NCBI GenBank assembly: GCA_023853785.1
Contig: JAJIRX010000698.1
Span: 1-43,613, forward strand
Source: Psilocybe azurescens
Lineage: Eukaryota; Basidiomycota; Agaricomycetes; Agaricales; Agrocybaceae
DNA length: 43,613 bases
Direction of reading: 5' to 3'
The notes under the pieces are model-generated. The model did no database searches and was not told where the DNA came from. It saw only the letters and a list, made by a program, of their open reading frames with translations. This document shows positions 21,715-32,600 of the stretch, in pieces; within the stretch, counting starts at the first letter, position 1; the number at the start of each line of letters is the position of its first letter. The translations under genes were made by a program, and so were the position numbers.

Positions 21715-23623
21715 ATGAGCCAACCTAAATCCCGCCAGATCCAGCAGCTAAGACGAAGCCACCAACACGCATATTAACACGACAAGACAGAGAAAAACAA
21801 GAGAAGGAGACAGCCACCACACGGAGGCGCATCCTCGACACACCAGGGTCAGAATCACCTCCGCCACCCTCCACCCAATTCCACGATGATGGAAAGGACA
21901 AACCGATAAACAACATGACAGATGCAAGAGAATATCTAGAATCTACCTTGATGTATGTGCCGAGAGGCGCACCTCCGACCCCACATAACATGGTGACAGC
22001 TCTCTTCCAGGTTGCAGAGATGAAGGGTCTGACACAACCAGCAGTGCGAGCTGTAAGGTCGGTGGCCTATATGATGGAAAGACTAGAGACAGATACGACG
22101 GCAGCCCAGGCAAGGGAAGTAGCAGTGGAACAAGCAGAATATGTCAGAGAGGAACTAAGGAATATGGCGTCACACATCACAACAACGATATCAGCAGAAG
22201 TTGAGAAGCACCTAGCCACAATTACGGAGACAACACAGACAGCTCAGAAGGCCCTCACACAGTACATCCCACAGGCAACCCGGCAACCAGCAGCACCATC
22301 AACAACACGATATAGTGACGCAGTACGATCCCAGGATGGCCCAGTAAGACACCAAACAGACCCAAGGCTGCGTGGCGCTGGAGGGTATCCGAATGCGACA
22401 ATTCCTTCTAGACTTCCCCAGTGACTCCCTGGTGCACAAGATCAGCCAAACGGAACTATTACGACTCTACAATGCAGGAATTGCTGCACTCGACGACGAT
22501 ACAACTGGCAAAGTCAAACACAAAATCAGATCAGTGGAAAGATTATCGAATAAAGGGATTCTGGGGAGTTTCTCACAGATGACGGTGCCAAATGGTTTCA
22601 TACTGCGAACAATGCTGACCGGCTGTTTTCCTCTCTAGGTGAAAGCGGTGAAGGAGCACAACACAAGGCTCGAACATACAACCTTATCGCATACTATGTG
22701 CCAGTCGAATTGAAACCGATAACAGGAAGCACATCGATGAGATGCTGGAAACCAACAACCTCCACATCGACGATCTCGAAGGGTAAGATGGGCCAAGCCA
22801 ATCGCTAGACGCAATAAAGAAAGAAGGCAGAATTACGCACACCTTATCCTGGCCATGCGCAACATAAAAAGGCAAACAAAGTGGTATGCGACGGACTAGT
22901 GATACACGGCAAAAGGGTCGACGTAAGGAAGAGCAAGAAGGAGCCGATACGATGCCTCAAGTGTCAAGGATACAACCACATAGCAAGAGAATGTATTAAC
23001 GACTACGATACATGTGGCAACTGCACAAACCGCACCCACAAGACAGAAAACTGTACCTCCCAAAGCAAGAAATGCGTAGCATGTGGTGACAAAGGAGAAG
23101 GACACACAAGCTGGGACCGTAACTGCCCCACCTTCCACCGAAAGTGTCAACAGTTCGACGCAAACCACCCCGAAAATGCGATACCTTTCTTCCCAGACAC
23201 AGAACCCTGGACATGGACCGCCGAATATCAGCCACCAACAATTCGCCACAAGCAAGTGTACGAACCGACAGCACAAGATATCGAACGACGGGCAAAGCGA
23301 GTAGATGATGAGCTGCGACCAATGCGACAATCTCTGCTTGACTACCGACCTCAAGCAAAACAACGACACAACCGACACCCCACACAAAAGGGCCGACCAC
23401 CCACCAACTACCCGAACGGCCAACAGCCCCAGAAGCCCCAGAAAAAGTGATGACCAGGGAAGAACTTACACGATTAGAGGCTCTGCTCGCCTCAGAGGTA
23501 GAAAAGATAGTGCGCCAAGAAACAGAAGAAAAGGAGAAGGAGACACGAAATAGGTCCATATCGAGAGAATCAACAATACCCCCAACCCCTGAAGGAACCC
23601 CACCACCAAACCATGATGCCTGA
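21715..23623 (+). CDS. LINE ORF1 (gag-like, zinc knuckles)
   Basis: Nucleic-acid-binding protein of the LINE. The likely ATG is at 21715 (MSQPKSRQIQQLRRSHQ). One missing T near 21774 joins it to TRQDREKQEKE and the long frame with AREYLESTLMYVPRG and a helical region. A GGGG run at 22563-22566 is one base short of giving KGILGEFLTDDGAKWF. The C-terminal third has three Cys clusters: CLKCQGYNHIARECI, CGNCTNRTHKTENC, and CVACGDKGEGHTSWDRNCP. The frame then shifts to EELTRLEALLASEVEK and ends at TGA 23621-23623, overlapping the ORF2 start. It probably packages the LINE RNA. Confidence 0.8.
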
Positions 23624-26600
23624 AGAACGACAACCGCCTCTGAACCGCCTCCGAATACTACAGATCAACCTCAATAAATCACGCGAAGCCCACAACGACC
23701 TAATCAATCGACCACTCAGCAACGAATGGGACATAATATTAATACAAGAGCCTCATATAACGACAACAGGACTGCTAAGAACTCCTCTTAATTTCTCGCT
23801 AGTATCACCACATGACAGATTCACTGACAAAGCCTCTATCACTAGATCTGCTATAATGGTCAACACACAACTATCATCAAGTACATGGATCGAACTAGCC
23901 ATACCAGGCAATAACGACCTAACCGCCATCCGCATCACAACACAAATGGGCAACCTCACCATTGCTAACATCTATAACGACAACAAGCACATGATAAATA
24001 TCAGCCACCTCCGACGATTTCTACGAAAGGAAAACATCAGATACACCAAACCGAAGAGGATCAAGTTATATGGGCAGGCGACTTCAACAGCCACCACCCA
24101 CTATGGGACAGAGATGAGGACCACCGTCTATTCACTGCAGAAGCCACTCGGCGAGCTGAACGTATCATAGCACTAGCCGCAGATGAAAACATGCAGATTG
24201 CACTGCCAAAAGGAATACCAACTATTCGCCACTTTGTCAACAAGAGATATACAAGGCCTGATAATGTTTGGTGCACGGAAGGCCTTATAGACCGTATCGT
24301 GAGATGCGATGTGGACGGATTCTTGCAACCACCAGGTACCGACCACTTTCCCATTGTAACAATACTTGATCTACCACAGAACCGTATCATACCAACCCCA
24401 TCCCTCAACTATCGTATGACTAACTGGGTGTTACGATCTCAAGTTAGAATCACGCAGTGTGCGTAATCTAACCACCAATCGTTTACAAGAACAAGTTCAA
24501 GTTCAGAGTAGAGCAGGTTAAGCAGGTTGGATTCTCAAGAACTAGCTAAAGAATACAGTAGATGCTCCCTTGTATAAATACTATGAACTGTACAGCTAGT
24601 TGAAACGAGATCGAATGTTCATCAGCAGATGTATATAAGAATAGAAGAAACAGATCAAGTTGAAACAAGTTTGAATGTTCATCAGCAGATGTATATAAGA
24701 ATAGAAGAAACAGATCAAGTTGAAACAAGTTTGAATGTTCATCAGCAGATGTATATAAGAATAAGAGAAACAGATCAAACGTTCATCAAAAGATGTATCA
24801 TAAAAGATGGAAGTGAAAGTAAAGTTCATCAGAGCGTACAATGATGTATCAATGATGTGAAAGATGACAAAGAAAAGGAAAAGAAAAGAAAAGAAAAGAA
24901 AGAAAAAGAAAAAGACTTGTCATAACATTACCCCGTACTACACTCCTATGCCTCAGAAGGAGTGAAGTCCAATACTTCAGTGGGCTCAATAGTCTCCATA
25001 TGGTTCGCCTGTGGTGTTGGCGATTCTGGCGTCGTTGGTGAAGAGGTCCAGGGCTTCAGGAGTTGACAGTGTTTGAGCGTAACGGGTATGGCAGGTTGTT
25101 TGCCTTGCAGACGTGGGTTGGCAGGAGTAGAAGAGGAAGAAGCAGCGGGAGTATTGATGAAAGACATGTTGCGTTGTTCTGGTAATTGGAGATATGGTTT
25201 AGAGGTAGAACGACTTGGCCTTTTTAACTACTTTGGCGATCAGTGGAAGGCGTCGATGGAGCTCTCGTTCGACCAGATTTAGTTTGAGGCGTAGAGATCT
25301 GGCTTGGTGATGGGCAGCTTTAGCAGCGGCTGGGCGGTAGTTCTGTTTTGCTGTCTCCTTCCGATCAATTGTTTCCCGTTGTATGCGGTGAGAATTTCTC
25401 TTTGCAGTGTCTCAAGCTCTTCCACAGTCTGATCAGCCAGAGGGGTAGCAAAGATAGGGGTTTCGAGTTGGTTTGTTTCGGAGTTTCGAGTGAAAGAAGA
25501 GGCAATATCGTCGGAGAAGGCGAGGCATCAGGGTGGTAGCGGTGATCAGAGTTTGTGTAATTGGTGGTATTCTTTAAGAGTCTCGTTGTCATCGCCGAAC
25601 GCGTCATCTTTTTTCCCCACGTTGCTTCGGAGATAGGGAATCCCGTCCATTTGATAAGGTATTGATATTTTTGCTTTCCTTTCTTGGGTTTTCGTCCTGT
25701 CTTTCTGTGATTCAGAATGGTTTCGACTTCCCAGTGTTCTTCTTTATTTTTGATTTCGGGTGGTGGTCTAGGGAAATTCCGGTCCATATGTTTCTGTCTC
25801 GTTATATGGCATGAGTAGAGTGGCGTGGAAGACGTCATGGATCTTCCATATCTTGGGTATTTTGAGTCTGTAAGTGAGAGGTCCCAAGACTTCTGTGATT
25901 GTGAATGGGCCTTCTCGTTTTGGTTTCATCTTTGAATGGTACCTTGTGGAGATGTTGCGGGAGTCTAGCCAAACTTTCGTTCCTTTCTCAAAACGGTTTG
26001 AAGGTCGATTTTCGTCGCTCGGCTATCCTTTGTCTTGCAAGTTCATGGGCGGCTAATGCTTCTTCTCGATCTCTCAGGAGATGTTTGACTTTTTCTTCCA
26101 CAGATGGGGCTTTGGTGTTCTCAAATCGCGAGTGGAATGGCCAGCGGAGATGAACCTAGGGTGAGTTCGAACGGGGTTTTGACCCTTTCAGAGTGTTTTC
26201 TGTTGTTGTGAGTGAATTCTAATGTTCCAACTGACTTGTTCCAATCGGTTGGGTGTGAAGAACAATAGATGGATAGGTAGGCTTCTATTTCTTGGTTGAA
26301 TCGCTCGGTGGTTCCGTCTCCTATTGGATGATAAGCTGTTGTTAATTTGGACTTGATCCCTAAGAGTTTCATGAGTTCTTGGAAGACCTTTCGCGGTGAA
26401 TAGGGGGGTCTCGGTCTGAGATAATGCTGTCTGGGAGTCCGAATCGTTTGAAAAGATTGTCAAGTAAGAGTTGAGCTGCTCCTTCCGCGTCAAGTGCCTC
26501 TCCTGGTTTCCCTTTCTTCCGGCAAGGTATTAAAATCACCCCTTAGTAAGCCCATGGTCTACCACGACCATGAGTGCATCCACAATCTGTCCTGCGCTGT

Positions 26601-29600
26601 TTTTAACCCGGTGGTAAGTCGGTTAGAAAGTCCATTGAACAGTTTGCAAATGGTCGTGTAGAAGTTGGTCCAGCAATTGGCATGAAAGATGGGTGAGAGG
26701 GATTTCTGTTAATCTTGAATTGTTGACAGATTCCGCAGCCTTTGACATATTGTTTTCACGAAGGATCGTAGCCCAGGCCACCAGTAATGTGCCTTTACTG
26801 CATTGTAAGTTTCTAGTTCTCCGGGGTGTCCTGCCGATGGTAGATCATGAAAAGATTTTACAATTTGTTGGCGTAGATTTTGGTTCTTCGGTATATATGT
26901 TTTATCTTTATAAAAGATAACATTTTTCCCATTGAATTCCTCCGTTTTCCAGTCGTCAAGGTCGGTTCGTAAGTTCGATGGTCCTTTTTGCAATAGAGCT
27001 TTCAAGACTTCTGCAATATCTGTGTCGAATTCTTCCGAATCAATGATTTTTGTTGTAGTTCAGTGTCGATTAGATTGACGAAAAGTTCTTCCGGTAGTAG
27101 AGTCACATCTTCATTATCATGGTCTTTGTCTGGTATAAAATCTGGCCTTCTCGATAAAGCATCAGATTGAATCATTTTTGTTCCGGGCATATGGATTAGT
27201 TTCAGATCGAATTCGGATAGGTATAATGACCATCGAGCTTGCCGTCTGTTCAGGTTTCTTGGGCTTCTGAAGTAGGTCAGGTTCTTGTGGTCAGAATGGA
27301 TGATCGTCGTATGTTCAGATCCTTGAATGTAGTGTCTCCATTCCTGTAATGCTCGTACAATTGCCAGGAGTTCTCGATCATAGATTTCATAGTTCCTTTC
27401 TGTTGCAGAAAAGGTTTTTGAAATGAATGCACATGGGTGTCTTTCACCGTTACCATCGAGTTGAGTCAGAACGGCTCCAGATGCATATTTAGAGGCGTCA
27501 CATTCGATTTGAAATGGTTTGCTCGGGTCTGGCATAGAGAGAACTGGTTCTTCTGTGAATCGTCGTTTTAGTTCGTCAAACGCTCGTTGAGCTGCGTCCG
27601 TCCATTCAATTTCTTGTCCTTCTTTAGGAGATCGTTCAGGGGTTGTGCCACCATAGAGAACTTCCTGATGAATTTTCGGTAGAAATTTCCAAATCCCAGG
27701 AATCCCCTGACTTGCTTTACTGTGGTGGGTGCGGACCAGTCTCGGATTCCTTTAAGTTTTGATTGGTCCATGGAGATTCTTCCTTCTTCGATTATCATTC
27801 CCAGATATTCGACTTTTCGTTGTCTGAAGACGCATTTTTCCGGTTTGAGGTATAGGTCGTTATCCTTTAGCCTTTGCAGGACAATCCGTTCGTATCTTGC
27901 CAAATCTTCTTGATTTTCAGCAAAGATTAAGATGTCGTCCATGTAGATAATCACAAATCCTCCAGATATTTCGCCTTCAAACAGCCGAATCCATTATGGA
28001 TTGAAAAGTGGCTGGGGAATTGCATAATCCGAAGAACATAACTGTGGGTTCAAAGAGACCTCGATTTGTTTTGAAGGCGGCTTTCCGTTGATCTTCCTTT
28101 CGAATGCGAACATTGTTGTATCCTTGTCTGATGTCCAGTTTGGTAAAGAATTTCGCTCCTTTGAGTTTGTCCAGTAGATCAGGGATCCGTTGCAAAGGGT
28201 AGGCATTCTTTACTGTCCATTCATTTAGATATCAATAGTCTTGACAAGGTCGCAGTTTTCCATCCTTCTTGGCTACGAAGAAAAAGGGCGAAGCAATGTC
28301 TGATTCTGATCTGACGATATATCCTTTGTCTAGCATTTCTTTAAGAAATTTGTCCTGTTCGATTTGTTCTTCCGGGTGAGGCTGTAGACCTTGCATGGTT
28401 TCGGTTTGAATTCAGGTTTCAGTTCGATTTTGTGGTCCCAGGGTCTTGAGATGGGAAATCGATCTGCTGCTTTTTGTCAAAAAGTCCGAGATAGTCGTGG
28501 AGGTCCGGGGAATAAGTTCTTCCAGAGGCTTAGCAGGTGTCCTATTTTCGTGTTCCATTGCCAGAGTTTGTGAAGCCGTAGTTTTCGCGTTGATCCATGC
28601 CTGGTCCAATTCTTTGGAGTCTTTGGCTTCGATAAAATCTATTACCAAAGTGTTGAAGTCTTCGAGTGGGACGTCCGTGGTGTCTATGATCGGTTCAGTT
28701 TCTTCCAGTTCTTCTTCCACAGTAGTGGTGCGGATAGATTTGGAAACTCTCCATTTAACTTTTCCAGTTTCCCAATCAATGTCAGGGTTTCGTTTCTGAA
28801 GCCAAGGTAGTCCTAGAATAATTTTTGTCGTCCTAATCCAGAGACAAATAGAATTTCCTTGTTCGTTCTGTTCCCGATAGTGAGATTGAGTTCTACGAAA
28901 GTAGAGATTGTTCCTTTCTTGTTGAGAGTTCCGTCTACGTTGTACACCGTGAGGCTCCTCTTCAGGTTTTTGTTCAAGTCCTAGTTTTCTAGCGTAGTTT
29001 TGGTCGATAAATTTTCCACCAGCTCCAGAGTCAATTAGACCCAAGGTTTCGACGATTTGTGGCTTTCCGTTTTTATGGCAGAGAAAGAAATCGGTAAATG
29101 CATAGATTTATTCTCAAGTGTAGCCATAAATACAGAATAGATGCCTAATCGTGGAGAGACCGACGTCGATTCGGTTCTCCATTTTAAAAATCCTCAGCGT
29201 TGTTATCCTCCTCCTGGTTTCCCATCGCCAAACTTGCCAGTTCCTCCCTTTCCTCCATGTTCAACTCCCGGATATGGGCATGAAGGTCCTTGGGTGTCCA
29301 TTTTTTCTTCGGCAACTCCTTCGGTATGAATGGGTTGTTGTTTTCTTCTTCTGAGGGCAATCTACTGCGAGATGTCCTGTTTGTTTGCATCTGAAACAAG
29401 CCCCCTTTTCATAAGGCTCGTTCGTTCCTCGGTGGTCATAACATCGACGTCCATTGCAAAGGGGTCCTTTCTTAGCACAGCTCTGGGAATAAATTGCGCA
29501 TTTGATTGAGACGGGCCTCTTATTGCCATCGCGAGTCGATAGCTCCTATCGAAAGACATGGCTTTGTCATACCATTCTTCGATCTTGGTGGGCCTCTTCT

Positions 29601-32600
29601 CAGACTGGATGATCTTCTGTACTAGCGCTGGGTTTAGCGCCGTCTTGAACATCTCGATCAGGAGTTTATTTGCGGTGCTGGAGTCGTTGGTCATCCCTGC
29701 TTCTCCAACCAGTAATTTGAACTTGGTTACTAGTTGTTCAGCGGTCAGGTTCTTTTGTCGAAGCATTTTTAATTTGTCCAATGCATCAATGTCTTCTTCT
29801 TCTGGCTTGAAGGCCTTCTGGAATTCGTCAATGAATTCTTTGTATGTCGGTAAGTCGATGTCCCCTGTGTCGAGGTTCAGTTTGTTCTGGACGAATTGTT
29901 GTTTCCAGACGACCGCGTTCCCTTCTTGCATGAAAGAGAGCATGAGCGCAATTCACTTTGGTTCAGTGTCATAGACGTCCTTGTTGATCCCCATATAGAG
30001 GATACATTCTTGAAGGAATTTCTTGCTTTTAAACCGTTCGCCCGTTGAAGGGCGATAGGTTTGTTAAGAGAGAGTTCCCTTGTTTTCGGGGTGTCAATAG
30101 CCATTTGGTCAGGCATTTGTTCGTTCAGTTCAGAGGTTTCAGAGGGTTCAGAGGCGTCGGTGAAGTATTCTTCTCCTGACAATAGTCCTGGAGTTCGGGT
30201 AGTGGGTTGAACGTCTGATGTAGGGCGTTGTTCACCACTGTCGTCGGTGTCGTAGTTTGCGGAGAAGGTTCCGCTTTGAGATGTCGTGGTGTCTGGTTCA
30301 AGCTCCCAATACCGCTTGTGGATGAAGCAGTATGGTAGAGTGAGAAGCTAGTTCTTTTGTTACGATCTCAAGTTAGAATCACGCAGTGTGCGTAATCTAA
30401 CCACCAATCGTTTACAAGAACAAGTTCAAGTTCAGAGTAGAGCAGGTTAAGCAGGTTGGATTCTCAAGAACTAGCTAAAGAATACAGTAGATGCTCCCTT
30501 GTATAAATACTATGAACTGTACAGCTAGTTGAAACGAGATCGAATGTTCATCAGCAGATGTATATAAGAATAGAAGAAACAGATCAAGTTGAAACAAGTT
30601 TGAATGTTCATCAGCAGATGTATATAAGAATAGAAGAAACAGATCAAGTTGAAACAAGTTTGAATGTTCATCAGCAGATGTATATAAGAATAAGAGAAAC
30701 AGATCAAACGTTCATCAAAAGATGTATCATAAAAGATGGAAGTGAAAGTAAAGTTCATCAGAGCGTACAATGATGTATCAATGATGTGAAAGATGACAAA
30801 GAAAAGGAAAAGAAAAGAAAAGAAAAGAGAAAAGAAAAGAAAAAGACTTGTCATAACACTGGGAAGCATTTAACACTGCCCTCACAAACAAAATCGTCGA
30901 AATGCCAGAGCCCAAGGGACTCACCAGCGAAGAAGAGCTGCAAGCATCAGCAGCAGCACTGACAACAGCCCTGCAAGAAGCAATCAAACTGGTCGTCCCA
31001 ACAAACAAGCCATGCCCGAATTCAAAAGATGGTGGAACAGAGAGCTGAGCGACCTATGAAAAGATATGAACAAGCTAAGTAGACTCTCCTATCGCTACAG
31101 AGCAGTGCCGGATCACCCAAGTCATGCAGAACATGAAGCAAAAGCAAAAGCCTATGGCAAGGAAATGGACAGAGCAAAATTACAACACTGGAGAGACTTC
31201 CTAGAAGACGCAACAACAAAAGACATCTGGACAGCAAATAAGTACATCAGCACCCCAACAACCGACGGAGGCAAGACCAGAATACCCGCTCTGAAACAGA
31301 AAACAGTAGCAGGCCAAAACGCCAAACTAACCACAAATGAAGAAAAAGCGGAAGCACTCGCTACTTCCTTCTTCCCACAAAAACCAGCAGAATCAACAGT
31401 GCCAGCTGACTACGGCTACCCAGAACCTTTGCCACCCCCTCGCGAAAATAACAGAAGAACGTATACGTGAACATATCGCCAAACTATCACCCTACAAAGC
31501 AAGCGGCCCGACGGTATCCCCAACATTGTCCTACAAAAATCAGTCGACCATATCGAGACATATCTCCTTCACATATACCAAGCCACACTCACCCTCAACA
31601 CATATGTCGATAGCTGGCGTGAATTCACGACAGTGGTACTGAGGAAGCCAGGCAAACCAAACTACGAGATAACAAAGGCATACCGACCCATCGCACTAAT
31701 ATGCACAATGGCGAAGGTACTGACATCGATCGTTGCAGATGACATAGCACGCATGGTAGAACATGAGCAGCTGTTACCAACTAACCACTACGGAGGTCGA
31801 TCAGGTCGAATGACAACAGACGCAGTCCACATCCTTGAGGACAGGATCAAGTCAGCGTGGCGAAAAAATAAGGTCGTATCAGTCTTGTACCTGGACGTCG
31901 AAGGAGCATTCCCCAACGCGGTCACAGACAGGCTGCTGCACAACCTCAAGAAAAGAAAAATTCCGAGCACATACGTAGAATTCATAGGCAATCTGCTAAA
32001 GGACAGACAAACTAAACTACGATTTGATGATTATATATCGGAACTGATCACCATTTCTAACGGAATAGGACAAGGCGACCCACTTTCAATGATCCTCTAC
32101 ATCACATACAATGCCGACCTACTAGAAATCGTAAAAGCAACGGCCGACGACGCCAACCCAAAAGAAGACTCAATGGGCTTTGTGGATGACGCAATGATCA
32201 TTGTGACAGGGAACTCACTCAAGAGCAACGTCAAAACCCTCAAAAACATTATGGAAAAGCCAAACGGAGGCTTCGCATGGGCGAAGGACCACAACTCAAG
32301 GTTCGAAATTGACAAATTGGCGGTAGTACACCACACAAGAAAAACAATAAAGGACCCACGCCGTCACGGGAAAAGAAAACGCCAGAAAGCCCCGCCACTC
32401 CTTCTACAAGGTCAGGTGGTAAAGGACGCAGAAAGCTACAAGTACCTGGGAATACACGTCGATCGCACCCTCCGATGGAAGACACAGTTACAAAAACAAT
32501 AGCGAAATCCACAACCTGGTTACTTCAATTCCGCAGACTCAGTAATGCAGCGGGAGGCATACAAGCTAAGTTGATGCGCCGCCTATATATCTCAGTAGCA

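Larger units (their letters stand above)
24429..30858 (-). mobile_element. Chromodomain Ty3/gypsy retrotransposon (Tf1-like)
   Basis: Complete 6,430-bp LTR element in antisense orientation to the LINE it interrupts. LTRs of 499 and 501 bp start TGTTA and end TAACA. The order on the minus strand is 5' LTR, primer-binding site, Gag with CCHC, protease, RT, RNase H, integrase, chromodomain, 3' LTR, which defines a chromovirus. The Pol frame ends only 18 bp from the 3' LTR. The LTRs differ only in an A/G-rich microsatellite, so the insertion is very young. Frame breaks within Gag-Pol match homopolymer losses and may not be real. Confidence 0.93.
30358..30858 (-). repeat. 5' LTR of the Ty3/gypsy element
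   Basis: 501 bp with TGTTA...TAACA ends. It contains the predicted core promoter: TATTTATA (plus 30502-30509), then 33 bp to the proposed transcription start at 30476. A 119-bp R-U5 portion separates that start from the element's interior. Confidence 0.93.

Noticed and set aside
24601..24780. Tandem repeat as a possible CRISPR array
   Set aside because: The units are contiguous without unique spacers, lie inside LTRs and are in a eukaryotic genome.
24629..24844. Repetitive 60-81 codon frames on both strands within the LTRs
   Set aside because: They arise because the tandem unit is 60 bp, a multiple of three. They lie in non-coding U3 and repeat identically in the other LTR.
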